Assembly (NCBI GenBank): GCA_002868905.1
Contig: PKUA01000009.1
Coordinates: 1-64,000, forward strand
Length of the DNA: 64,000 bases
Source of the DNA: Desulfuromonas sp.
GTDB lineage: Bacteria > Desulfobacterota > Desulfuromonadia > Desulfuromonadales > Geothermobacteraceae
Reading direction: 5' to 3'
A program made the translations under genes and the position numbers. A model generated the notes under the pieces. That model saw only the letters and a program-made list of their open reading frames with translations. It did no database searches and was not told the DNA's origin. Positions 8,223-15,543 of the stretch are shown in pieces. How positions within the stretch are numbered: position 1 is the stretch's first letter; each line of letters starts with the position of its first letter.

Positions 8223-8317
8223 CACCCCCTCTCCCTTGAGGGAGAGGGCCGGGGTGAGGGGGACAGAACAAGCAGCCCTCACCCGCCCGTTGGGCACCCT
8301 CTCCCAGAAGGAGAGGG
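8223..8317. repeat. Paired palindromic intergenic repeats inside the liv operon
   Basis: CCCTCTCCC (8227-8235) pairs with GGGAGAGGG (8240-8248), with CACCCC/GGGGTG extending the stem. A second copy has CCCTCTCC (8297-8304) pairing with GGAGAGGG (8310-8317). They occupy the 120-bp gap between livM and livG and resemble the element at 6127-6189. Dispersed repeats of this look often act as transcript-stabilising stems in operon gaps. Confidence 0.75.
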
Positions 8318-8338
8318 ATCGATGAAAAAGGTTTAAAC

Positions 8339-9133
8339 ATGCAAACACAAGTACAAACCGAAACAACACCGGTTCTGGAAATCCGGAAACTGACACAGCG
8401 CTTCGGCGGATTGACTGCGGTCAACGACTTCAACGTCCGCCTCATGCCGGGCGAACTGACCGGGTTGATCGGTCCCAACGGCGCCGGCAAGACCACCGTC
8501 TTCAACCTGGTCAGCGGCTTTTACCAGCCGACCGAAGGAGAAATTCTGGTCGACGGAGTCCCAACAGCCGGTCTCCGGCCGCACAAGGTCACCGCCCTCG
8601 GCGCCGCACGCACCTTTCAGAATATCCGCCTCTGGAACGACATGACGGTGCTCGACAACATCCGGGTCGCCCAGCATTACCAGTTGGGATACGGCTTTTT
8701 CCACTCTGTTGTCCGCAGCAAACGCTATAAAGAGCGCGAAGCGGAAATCGCCAAAGAAGCCTCCGAACTGCTCGAGGTCTTCGACCTGCAGCGCTACGCA
8801 GAGGAATTGCCGAAAAATCTCCCTTACGGCACGCAACGCAAGTTGGAGATCGCCCGCGCCCTGTCGAGCCACCCGAAGCTGCTGTTGCTCGACGAACCAG
8901 CTGCCGGGCTCAACTCGTCTGACGTTCTGGAATTGATTCGACTGGTGCGCTGGATACACGAAAAATTTGATGTCACCATCTGGATGATCGAACACCACAT
9001 GGACGTGATGATGGAACTTGCGACGCAGATCAAGGTGATCGACTTCGGTGAAACCATCGCCGAAGGGACCCCGGACCACATCCGGAATCACCCGGCCGTC
9101 ATCACCGCCTACCTGGGAGACGATAATATCTGA
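8339..9133 (+). CDS. livG: Branched-chain amino acid ABC transporter ATPase LivG
   Basis: This 264-residue cytoplasmic ATPase has Walker A GPNGAGKTT (about residues 47-55), an ABC signature of the LivG variety (LPYGTQRKLEIARAL) and Walker B LLLLDEPAAGLN. The signature lacks the canonical LSGGQ, as is normal for LivG. The H-loop is in WMIEHHMDVMM. It powers transport with LivF. Its stop overlaps the livF start (TGATG), implying translational coupling. Confidence 0.95.
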   Translation: MQTQVQTETTPVLEIRKLTQRFGGLTAVNDFNVRLMPGELTGLIGPNGAGKTTVFNLVSGFYQPTEGEILVDGVPTAGLRPHKVTALGAARTFQNIRLWNDMTVLDNIRVAQHYQLGYGFFHSVVRSKRYKEREAEIAKEASELLEVFDLQRYAEELPKNLPYGTQRKLEIARALSSHPKLLLLDEPAAGLNSSDVLELIRLVRWIHEKFDVTIWMIEHHMDVMMELATQIKVIDFGETIAEGTPDHIRNHPAVITAYLGDDNI

Positions 9134-9858
9134 TGCTTCTGCAAGTCGAAAATCTCGAAGTCAAATACGGCAATATCCAGGCGCTGCACGGGATCAGCTT
9201 CCATGTCAATGAGGGCGAGATCGTCACCCTGATCGGCGCCAACGGAGCTGGCAAGACCACCAGCCTCTACTCCATCACCCGTCTGCCGCCACCGGAAGCG
9301 CCGCGCGTGATCGGCGGGGACATCAAGTTCAGGGGGGAGTCGATCCTCAAGACCCGTCCAAGCGACGTCGTGAGGAAACTTCACCTCGCCCTCTCCCCAG
9401 AAGGGCGGCGGATCTTCGGCAACCTGTCGGTGATGGAGAATCTGAAACTGGCCACCTATTCACGCGCGAAAAATGCCGATCTCGACCACGAATACGAGCG
9501 GATTTTCGAGCTGTTCCCGCGGCTCAAAGAGCGCCGCAACCAGCGGAGCGAATCCCTCTCGGGTGGAGAACAGCAGATGCTGGCGGTCGGCCGGGCACTG
9601 ATGACAGGCTGCAAGCTGCTCCTGCTCGACGAGCCGAGCATGGGCCTGGCCCCGGTGCTCAAGTACGAACTTTTTCGGAAGTTGAAACAACTCAACGAAG
9701 AGGGGATGACCATCCTGCTGGTGGAGCAGAACGCCAATCTTGCCCTGCACCTGGCCCACCGCGGCTATGTTCTCGATACCGGGAACATAGCCGCAGCCGG
9801 GACGAGTGAAGAGCTGTTGGGGAATCCGGAGGTCAAGAAAGCCTACCTCGGCGGCTAA
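9133..9858 (+). CDS. livF: Branched-chain amino acid ABC transporter ATPase LivF
   Basis: This 241-residue ATPase has Walker A GANGAGKTT, signature LSGGEQQMLAVGRAL, Walker B LLLLDEPSMGLAP and an H-loop region LLVEQNANLAL. The opening LLQVENLEVKYGNIQALHGISF is typical of LivF. It is the last gene of the liv operon and overlaps livG by one base. No classical terminator follows; instead the transcript would run into the palindromic repeats beginning at 9868. Confidence 0.95.
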   Translation: MLLQVENLEVKYGNIQALHGISFHVNEGEIVTLIGANGAGKTTSLYSITRLPPPEAPRVIGGDIKFRGESILKTRPSDVVRKLHLALSPEGRRIFGNLSVMENLKLATYSRAKNADLDHEYERIFELFPRLKERRNQRSESLSGGEQQMLAVGRALMTGCKLLLLDEPSMGLAPVLKYELFRKLKQLNEEGMTILLVEQNANLALHLAHRGYVLDTGNIAAAGTSEELLGNPEVKKAYLGG

Positions 9859-9867
9859 CGCTTCCAG

Positions 9868-10024
9868 GGCTGATGAAAAGACGTCATCTGCGGCGTTCCC
9901 CTTGCCCTCGTCGCTGCGACGTAGCTGCCGCTACGACTCGCTTGCTCGGCCTACGGCCGCCTTGCATCTGACGCCTTTTGATCAGCCTTTTTATGTCCAA
10001 CGTTGATAATTGACAGATGTGCTC
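9868..10024. repeat. 157-bp dispersed palindromic repeat, copy 1
   Basis: The element runs from GGCTGATG to ATGTGCTC and is about 95% identical to the copy at 10042-10198. Its first part (GCTGATGAAAAGACGTCATC) is nearly the reverse complement of a later part (TGACGCCTTTTGATCAGC), giving imperfect terminal inverted repeats around a 120-bp core. Inside, CGTAGCTGCCGCTACG forms a six-bp hairpin with a four-base loop. It resembles the palindromic intergenic elements scattered through Geobacter-type genomes. No open frame is present. Confidence 0.85.
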
Positions 10025-10041
10025 CGAATGCAGCATTGGCG

Positions 10042-10198
10042 GGCTGATGGGCAAATCAACGCCTGCGGCGTTCCCCTTGCCCTCGTCGCTGCGACGTAGC
10101 TGCCGCTACGACTCGCTTGCTCGGCCTACGGGCGCCTTGCATCTGATGCCTTTTGATCAGCTTTTTTTGTCCAACGTTGATAATTGACAGATGTGCTC
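10042..10198. repeat. 157-bp dispersed palindromic repeat, copy 2 (tandem)
   Basis: This is the second direct copy, 17 bases after copy 1. Differences from copy 1 are few and lie mostly at the start (GGGCAAATCAAC against AAAAGACGTCAT). The spacer (GAATGCAGCATTGGCG) recurs in diverged form after copy 2 (GGATGTAACATCGGCG), followed by another GGCTGATG at 10217. A third copy may therefore have begun here and been truncated. Confidence 0.85.
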
Positions 10199-10253
10199 TG
10201 GATGTAACATCGGCGGGCTGATGAGAAGGTCCCCGTTGGGGTGTCCCACCCCC

Positions 10254-10429
10254 AAAAAAATCAACAGTGACGAAACGGCCTCTGGTGCGCCCCTGAATCG
10301 TCTCTCTCTTTACGAAAGACGTGCTGCTTTTTCAGGTCCGGCCGGTGCATTTCTGCTTGACCCGTGGTTATTCACGGGTTGCCCGCCGGTGCTTTACGCG
10401 CTCTCAGATGACTGATTTCGTCACTGTTT
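10254..10429 (-). ncRNA. Candidate structured RNA, about 176 nt, unidentified
   Basis: On the minus strand the predicted 5' end (about 10429) pairs with the 3' end: AACAGTGACGAAA at 10263-10275 is the exact reverse complement of TTTCGTCACTGTT at 10416-10428. Inside this lie a second stem (TCTG..GCGC at 10281-10290 with GCGC...CAGA at 10398-10408) and two hairpins. Hairpin A spans 10338-10389 (CCGGC/GCCGG, then ACCCGTG/CACGGGT). Hairpin B spans 10292-10336 (CCTGAA/TTCAGG, then CGTCT/AGACG). All helices are nested and nearly abut, making a three-way junction. Seven U residues (10254-10260) follow the closing stem, and a TTGACA promoter precedes it. Size and paired ends recall 6S RNA, but the branching does not. 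No Rfam family is recognised. Confidence 0.7.
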
Positions 10430-10435
10430 GATTCT

Positions 10436-10463
10436 ATCTTATCCCTTCACTTTGCAATGTCAA
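10436..10463 (-). promoter_or_regulatory. Promoter of the structured RNA
   Basis: Reading on the minus strand, a perfect TTGACA (10463-10458) and TAAGAT (10441-10436) are separated by 16 bases. The predicted start, six to seven bases on, falls at 10429, exactly where the closing stem of the RNA begins. Confidence 0.7.
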
Positions 10464-10476
10464 CGAGATAACACAT

Positions 10477-10628
10477 TATAATTTCGCAGTTTTTCACTCA
10501 TGAAAAAAGCAACATTCGAACAGACCTCCGGCTGGACAAGCCGGAACGGATGGTCTAAAAATAACCGCAATGAGGACGGTTGGTATTTGCGCGGCCTCTG
10601 AAACTTTGGGGAGACAAGGATCGTAGTG
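10477..10628 (+). promoter_or_regulatory. greB upstream region with leader hairpin
   Basis: TATAAT at 10477-10482 could be a -10 box for greB, although the nearest -35-like TTGCAA (10452-10457) is 19 bases away. The leader would then hold a hairpin: AGACC/GGTCT closing at 10522-10556 around TCCGGCT/AGCCGGA (10527-10545). The ribosome site is AAGGA at 10616-10620. The region also carries the divergent promoter of the minus-strand RNA. Confidence 0.4.
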
Positions 10629-11126
10629 ATGGCGCAGGAACAGAGGATTTACATGACCCCAGGCTGCGCCGCCCGTTTCAGGGCGGAACTGAAGGAGCTG
10701 CTTTACCGGGAGCGCCCCGCCATGGTCGAGACCGTCGCCTGGGCCGCCAGTAACGGCGACCGTTCGGAGAACGCCGATTACCAGTATGGCAAGCGGCGCT
10801 TGAGACAGATCGACGGCCGCATCCGCTTTCTGCAGAAAAGACTCGAAGCAGCTGACGTGGTTGATCCGGTCTCCCAGAAAACCGTGGCCGGTGAGCGAGT
10901 CCTGTTCGGCTGCACGGTCACGGTGGAAGATGAAGAGGGAGATGAGAAAGTTTACAGCATTGTCGGCGTGGACGAGATCGAGTTGAAACGGGGGCGGGTC
11001 AGCTGGAGGTCGCCGCTCGGCAAGGCTTTGCTAGGACGTAAACTCGGTGATGTCGTCTCGTTTAAAGCACCGGCCGGGACCGTCGAGCTTGAAATCGTCG
11101 ACGTCGACTACAAAGCCCTTGATTAA
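10629..11126 (+). CDS. greB: Transcript cleavage/elongation factor GreB
   Basis: This 165-residue protein is of Gre length. The N-terminal coiled coil carries the catalytic acidic tip (ASNGDRSENADYQYGKRRL, about residues 37-56); the D and E there position Mg2+ in the RNA polymerase active site. The signature RIRFLQKRLEAADVVDP favours GreB over GreA. The C-terminal FKBP-like domain has PLGKALLGRKLGDVVSFKAP. The factor rescues backtracked RNA polymerase. The start at ATG 10629 is preferred to GTG 10626 because AAGGA is eight bases upstream of it. Confidence 0.93.
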   Translation: MAQEQRIYMTPGCAARFRAELKELLYRERPAMVETVAWAASNGDRSENADYQYGKRRLRQIDGRIRFLQKRLEAADVVDPVSQKTVAGERVLFGCTVTVEDEEGDEKVYSIVGVDEIELKRGRVSWRSPLGKALLGRKLGDVVSFKAPAGTVELEIVDVDYKALD

Positions 11127-11156
11127 AAACGCCCCCCGTGAAAGCTGGGGGACGTT
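11125..11156 (-). terminator. Terminator between greB and ychJ
   Basis: AACGCCCCCC (11128-11137) pairs with GGGGGACGTT (11147-11156). On the minus strand the stem is followed by TTTTTAATC, so it terminates the ychJ transcript coming from the right. It can also close greB from the left, although no U-run follows on that strand. Confidence 0.75.
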
Positions 11157-11191
11157 CCAGGCTGTCGGACTCAGGCAGGAGTTCCTTCAGG

Positions 11192-11674
11192 CTACTTCCC
11201 GCAGCATTTCTTGTACTTGAGGCCACTGCCGCAATGGCAGGGGTCGTTCCGACCGATCTTGGTCGACGTCAGCGGTTTCGGCTTGACCATCTCCCCCTCG
11301 GTGAAACGCCAGTTCCCCTTGTAACGAGTGAATCGTCCCCGCTCATGATGGGTGCGCCTCCCCTCCTTGTCGCGAAACCTGGCGGTGAAAACAACCTCTC
11401 CCTCTTTGTCCTTCGGCCCACCCTGGTTGGTTTCGATGATTTCGAGACCGTACCACTCGGAGTTCTCGGCCCAGGTCTGCGTCGCCTTATGGTCATACCC
11501 TTCGCGGTGATCCGGGTGGGTGCTTTCGTAGAGGAAGTCGATCTCGACTTTGACGTGGGCACTGTAGCGCGCCCGCATCATCTGCTCGGCGGTCTCGGCC
11601 GACTTCCTCCCCTTGATAATCGGTTCGCAGCAAGTGGCGTACTCGTTGCCGCTTCCGCATGGACAGTTGTTCAT
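11192..11674 (-). CDS. ychJ: YchJ family (UPF0225) protein with two SEC-C motifs
   Basis: This 160-residue protein opens with a zinc-type SEC-C motif ([15 protein letters not shown]) and closes with a second ([17 protein letters not shown]). A central NTF2-like domain lies between them, with [20 protein letters not shown] and [13 protein letters not shown] motifs bind zinc; in SecA they contact SecB and ribosomes. The cellular role of YchJ is unknown. It is a single gene, convergent with greB. Confidence 0.93.
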   Translation of the reverse strand: MNNCPCGSGNEYATCCEPIIKGRKSAETAEQMMRARYSAHVKVEIDFLYESTHPDHREGYDHKATQTWAENSEWYGLEIIETNQGGPKDKEGEVVFTARFRDKEGRRTHHERGRFTRYKGNWRFTEGEMVKPKPLTSTKIGRNDPCHCGSGLKYKKCCGK

Positions 11675-11811
11675 GGTTCTATCTCCTGTCTCCGGTTTAT
11701 GATGAAGGGGCCTATCATACCGATTTTTGAAAAAAAGGCCACGATCTCCTTCACAGCGCCCCCCCCTCTATGTTAATCAAAGGCATCTTTCATCGTGACA
11801 AAGGAGACGAC

Positions 11812-12240
11812 ATGTCTGAGAATCAGAGTAACAAGACGGCCAAAGTTCATTACACCGGAACCCTTGCGGACGGAACCGTATTCGACAGTTCGCGTGAACG
11901 GGAGCCGTTCGAATTCGTTGTCGGTGCCCAGCAAGTGATCAAAGGTTTTGACGATGCGGTCGATAGCATGGCGATTGGCGAGACCAAAACTGTGATCATC
12001 CCGAGCGAAGAGGCTTACGGGCCCCATCAGGAACAACTGGTGATTTCGGTCGGGCACGACCAGTTCGCCGAAGGGACCACCCCCCAGGTCGGCATGCAGC
12101 TGCAGGCCCAGGGCGGTGAGGGCCCGCCGATGGTTGCGACCATCACCGAGGTCACCGAAGAGCAGGTAACCCTGGATGCCAACCACCCGCTGGCCGGCAA
12201 AGACCTGACCTTTGAAATCGAACTGCTGGAGATGGTCTGA
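11812..12240 (+). CDS. FKBP-type peptidyl-prolyl isomerase (SlyD-like)
   Basis: This 142-residue protein starts at ATG 11812 behind AAAGGAGACG. FKBP elements are AKVHYTGTLADGTVFDSS, EPFEFVVGAQQVIKGFDDAV and TVIIPSEEAYGPHQEQLV, with an insert-in-flap domain (about residues 72-118) as in SlyD. The ending LTFEIELLEMV is the last FKBP strand. The His/Cys-rich metal-binding tail of E. coli SlyD is absent, so nickel delivery is unlikely. It is probably a cytoplasmic folding catalyst and chaperone. A strong hairpin follows. Confidence 0.92.
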   Translation: MSENQSNKTAKVHYTGTLADGTVFDSSREREPFEFVVGAQQVIKGFDDAVDSMAIGETKTVIIPSEEAYGPHQEQLVISVGHDQFAEGTTPQVGMQLQAQGGEGPPMVATITEVTEEQVTLDANHPLAGKDLTFEIELLEMV

Positions 12241-12271
12241 GGCCTCTTCGAACGTTCATCACGAATCTCGC

Positions 12272-12303
12272 AAGGGCCGGGCGATGAAAATCGCCCGGCC
12301 CTT
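12272..12303 (+). terminator. Strong hairpin after the FKBP gene
   Basis: AAGGGCCGGGCGAT and ATCGCCCGGCCCTT form a perfect 14-bp stem with a GAAA tetraloop, 31 bases after the stop codon. There is no long U-run, so termination may be partial or Rho-assisted, but the stability is striking. Confidence 0.75.
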
Positions 12304-12370
12304 GACGTGAAAGGCGGCGTGGGGCGATTCTTGAGTATGACCAACAATCCGAAAGCGTCGAAGTAATCCA

Positions 12371-14212
12371 GTGAAATATCCACCCCTCCCCAGCGACACC
12401 AATCCACCGCCGAGGCGTTTTTTCGACGTTTTCCGTTACAGTCGGCGCGCCCTGGAACTGGTCTGGTCGACCAGCCCGAAGCTGGCGTTGATCTTCGCGG
12501 TTTTGACCCTGGTCGCCGGGGTGCTGCCGGCGGCGGTTGCCTGGATCGGGAAGTTAATCGTCGACGGGGTGGTCGCCGCGATTGCCTTGAATCAGCAGGC
12601 CGGCGGTGCCGATGTCGCCGCCGTTCTCTGGTTCGTCGCAGCCGAAGCGGGAGTGGTGACCCTGATCGCCGGAGCCCAACGCGGCATCTCCACCTGCCAG
12701 GCGTTGCTGCGCGCCCTGATGGGACAACGGATCAACGTCATGATCCTCGAAAAGGCCCTGACCCTGAAGCTGGCCCACTTCGAGGATTCGGAATTTTACG
12801 ACAAGTTGACCCGGGCGCGGCGCGAGGCTTCGACCCGGCCTCTCTCCCTGGTCACCCGGACCTTCGGCCTGGTGCAGAACGGCATCTCCCTGACCAGCTA
12901 CGGTCTGCTGCTGGTGCAGTTTTCCCCCTGGACCGTCCTGATCCTGGTCGTGGGTGGCATCCCGGAGTTCCTCGCCGAAGCGAAATTCTCCGGGGACAAG
13001 TTCCGCCTGTTCCGCTGGCGGTCGCCGGAAACACGCATGCAGATGTACCTGGAGACCGTGCTGGCCCGCGAAGATTATGCCAAAGAGGTGAAGTTGTTCC
13101 GCCTCGGGCCGAAACTGCTCGAACGGTATCGGGAGATTTTTGTCCGGCTGTTCGCCGAAGACCGCCGCCTCACCCTGCGTCGCGACAGTTGGGGATTCGT
13201 CCTCGGGCTGCTCGGCACCGCCGCATTTTACGGCGCCTACGCCTGGATCGCGGTCTCCGCCATCCGCGGCGCCATCAGCCTCGGACAGATGACCATGTAC
13301 CTGCTGCTGTTCAAGCAGGGACAATCGGCGGTTTCAGCAAGCCTGAGCGCCATCAGCGGCATGTACGAGGACAACCTCTACCTGTCGAACCTCTACGAGT
13401 ACCTCGAGCAACCGGTGCCGGAGGTGCGGGGGAAACTGCCGCAGGGGCCGACACCCGGCGACGGCGTTCGTTTCGAACAGGTCAGCTTCAGCTATCCCGG
13501 CAGCGAGGAACCGGCGCTGCAGGATGTCGACCTGCACCTGAAGCCGGGGGAGAGCCTCGCCCTGGTCGGTGAGAACGGCAGCGGCAAGACCACCCTGATC
13601 AAGCTGCTGACCCGGCTCTACCGTCCCGACCGCGGGAGAATCCTGCTCGACGGCCTCGATCTGCAGCAGTGGGAAGGCGCCGCCCTGCGATCGCGCATCG
13701 GGGTCATCTTTCAGGATTTCGGTCGCTACCAGTTCCTGGTCGGTGAAAACATCGGCGCCGGCGATATACACCACTTCGAAGACCGCCAACGGTGGGAACA
13801 GGCGGCCGAAATGGGGATGGCGAAAGAGTTCATCGACAAGCTGCCGCAACGTTACGACACTCAGCTCGGCAAGTGGTTCAAAGGAGGGCGCGAACTCTCC
13901 GGAGGCCAGTGGCAAAAGATCGCGCTGGCCCGCGCCTTCATGCGGACCCAGGCCGACCTGCTGGTGCTCGACGAACCGACCGCCACCATGGATGCCGCAG
14001 CCGAGGCGACGATTTTCGAGCATTTTCGCGATCTGAGCCAGGGGAAGATGACCATCCTGATCTCGCACCGCTTCTCCACGGTGCGGATGGCCGATCAGAT
14101 CCTCGTCATCGACCGGGGACGGGTCATTGAGCGAGGGAGCCATGAAGAACTGATGGAGCGCGGTGGTCGCTATGCCTCCCTGTTTCAGCTGCAAGCCAGG
14201 GGATATCGCTGA
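12371..14212 (+). CDS. ABC transporter, fused permease and ATPase
   Basis: This 613-residue half-transporter of the exporter type has a membrane domain with about six segments in residues 30-330 and an ATPase domain after about residue 360. The ATPase has Walker A GENGSGKTT, signature LSGGQWQKIALARAF, Walker B LLVLDEPTATMD and switch ISHRFSTV. The WQK after LSGGQ is typical of the HlyB/MsbA-like exporter group often annotated as multidrug or lipid exporters. It would act as a homodimer in the inner membrane. Start is GTG 12371 with a weak ribosome site. Substrate is unknown. Confidence 0.9.
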   Translation: MKYPPLPSDTNPPPRRFFDVFRYSRRALELVWSTSPKLALIFAVLTLVAGVLPAAVAWIGKLIVDGVVAAIALNQQAGGADVAAVLWFVAAEAGVVTLIAGAQRGISTCQALLRALMGQRINVMILEKALTLKLAHFEDSEFYDKLTRARREASTRPLSLVTRTFGLVQNGISLTSYGLLLVQFSPWTVLILVVGGIPEFLAEAKFSGDKFRLFRWRSPETRMQMYLETVLAREDYAKEVKLFRLGPKLLERYREIFVRLFAEDRRLTLRRDSWGFVLGLLGTAAFYGAYAWIAVSAIRGAISLGQMTMYLLLFKQGQSAVSASLSAISGMYEDNLYLSNLYEYLEQPVPEVRGKLPQGPTPGDGVRFEQVSFSYPGSEEPALQDVDLHLKPGESLALVGENGSGKTTLIKLLTRLYRPDRGRILLDGLDLQQWEGAALRSRIGVIFQDFGRYQFLVGENIGAGDIHHFEDRQRWEQAAEMGMAKEFIDKLPQRYDTQLGKWFKGGRELSGGQWQKIALARAFMRTQADLLVLDEPTATMDAAAEATIFEHFRDLSQGKMTILISHRFSTVRMADQILVIDRGRVIERGSHEELMERGGRYASLFQLQARGYR

Positions 14213-14283
14213 TTCTCGGTGATATGATTGATAATGAGCAACAACAAGATTTTTCACAACAGATCGGTACGGAACACTGACCC

Positions 14284-15084
14284 ATGACCATATTACAGAT
14301 ACTCATCCTGATTCTCACTGCCGTTCTGGGATTGATCGCCGCACTGATCGTGAGGAAACGACTCCGGCGAAGCCAGGCCCTGGCCCAACCGTTTCTCGAA
14401 CAGTGGAAAGTGGTCCTGCGCCAGAACGTCCCGGTCTACGGCCGGTTGTCCCCGGCCGAGCAGCAACAGCTCCGAAGTCTTATCCAGCAGTTTTTGTACG
14501 ATAAGTCTTTCGAGGGGTGCGGCGGTCTGGAGCTGACCGACGAGATTCGGGTCACCATCGCCGGACAGGCCTGCCTGCTGCTGCTCAACCGTCCTGTCTC
14601 GTGCTACCCGAAGCTCTCCTCGGTTCTGGTCTACCCGAGCACCTACGTGGCACGTGACCCGAACGGCGACGAATCGGTCCGTCTCGGCGAATCGTGGCAG
14701 ACCGGCGCGGTGGTCCTGGCCTGGGACAGCGCCCGCCGCGGCGCGGCCAATTTTGCCGACGGGAGAAACGTGGTCCTGCACGAATTCGCCCACCAGCTCG
14801 ACCAGGAGGACGGCAGCGGAGACGGGGCACCGATTCTCGGTTCCGCGTCGAGCTACGCCCCGTGGGCCCAGGTCTTCTCAAAGGAGTTTGTCCGGCACTG
14901 CGAACGTGTGGCGCGGGGGAAGAAAACCGTCCTGGATGACTACGGCGCGACCAATCCGGCCGAGTTCTTCGCGGTCGCGACCGAAACCTTTTTCGAAAAA
15001 CCGCGACAGCTCAGCACCCATCACTACACCCTCTATGCCGAACTCCGCGCCTTTTACCGGGTCGATCCCCTCGACTGGACCTAG
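14284..15084 (+). CDS. mtfA: MtfA family zinc peptidase (M90)
   Basis: This 266-residue protein has an N-terminal membrane anchor (residues 3-23) and the M90 metalloprotease motif HEFAHQLD (about residue 167) with the downstream glutamate in NPAEFFAVATETFFE. Other family blocks are PVYGRLSPAEQQQL and VLVYPSTYVA. In E. coli, MtfA binds the repressor Mlc and has aminopeptidase activity; whether there is an Mlc here is unknown. The N-terminal helix tethers it to the inner membrane, unlike the soluble E. coli protein. Its stop codon lies in the left arm of an inverted repeat. Confidence 0.9.
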   Translation: MTILQILILILTAVLGLIAALIVRKRLRRSQALAQPFLEQWKVVLRQNVPVYGRLSPAEQQQLRSLIQQFLYDKSFEGCGGLELTDEIRVTIAGQACLLLLNRPVSCYPKLSSVLVYPSTYVARDPNGDESVRLGESWQTGAVVLAWDSARRGAANFADGRNVVLHEFAHQLDQEDGSGDGAPILGSASSYAPWAQVFSKEFVRHCERVARGKKTVLDDYGATNPAEFFAVATETFFEKPRQLSTHHYTLYAELRAFYRVDPLDWT

Positions 15085-15251
15085 GAGTCTGTCGAACTAT
15101 CCATGAGCCGGCTGCAAATCAGGCTGTTTGAGACCAGGTTTCCGCTCCTTTTTTGCTCATAGCCATAGCCATGAGCCTTCAAACGAACAAAAACCTGGTC
15201 TCAAACTTCCGAATTTTCGCATCGACCCGTATAGACCAACAGAGTCCTAGG
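15080..15251. repeat. Nested inverted-repeat element between convergent genes
   Basis: Outer arms CCTAGGAGTCTGT (15080-15092) and ACAGAGTCCTAGG (15239-15251) pair with one mismatch. A second pair is GTTTGAGACCAGGTTT (15126-15141) with AAACCTGGTCTCAAAC (15191-15206), perfect over 16 bases. A third is GCTCAT (15155-15160) with ATGAGC (15171-15176). The TAG stops of mtfA and of the GIY-YIG gene both lie in the outer arms. The element looks like a small non-autonomous palindromic insertion or a large bidirectional terminator; no open frame is inside. Confidence 0.75.
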
Positions 15252-15507
15252 ATTGACCCTCATGCGCCGCGTCGATAAGCCGCCGCTTATCGCGCGGACA
15301 AAGCCGCTTGATCTCGTATTCGCGGCGACTGGCGCTGCTTCGCGTATGTCCACCCTCCCGGTAAACGACCCGCTCCGGGGTGCGCCCGCGAAAATATTTG
15401 GCCCCGGTCCCGGCGGCATGCTGAGCCAGGCGTCGTTCCACATCGGTGGTAATGCCGGTGTATAGAGAGCGGTCCGAACAGAGAATGATGTAAACCTGCC
15501 AGTTCAT
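15247..15507 (-). CDS. GIY-YIG nuclease domain protein (UPF0213/YhbQ-like)
   Basis: This 86-residue stand-alone GIY-YIG domain starts MNWQVYIILCSDRSLYTGIT, where YII and YTG are the paired motif strands. The conserved arginine is in DVERRLAQH and the catalytic glutamate region is REYEIKRL. The length matches UrbU/YhbQ-type single-domain proteins, which are proposed to cut DNA or branched DNA. Its last codons lie in the inverted repeat shared with mtfA. Confidence 0.88.
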   Translation of the reverse strand: MNWQVYIILCSDRSLYTGITTDVERRLAQHAAGTGAKYFRGRTPERVVYREGGHTRSSASRREYEIKRLCPRDKRRLIDAAHEGQS

Positions 15508-15543
15508 GGCGTCAACCCCATGGATCTCGGCAGTTTAAGGAGA

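Noticed and set aside
9868-10198. Tandem repeat as a CRISPR array
   Set aside because: Only two copies of 157 bp with a 17-base spacer, and no cas genes in the window; the unit is a dispersed palindromic element.
10254-10429. Assignment of the RNA to 6S RNA, SRP RNA or tmRNA
   Set aside because: It lacks the long rod with central bubble of 6S, the GGAA-tetraloop domain of SRP RNA and the tRNA-like ends and tag reading frame of tmRNA. It is reported as unidentified.
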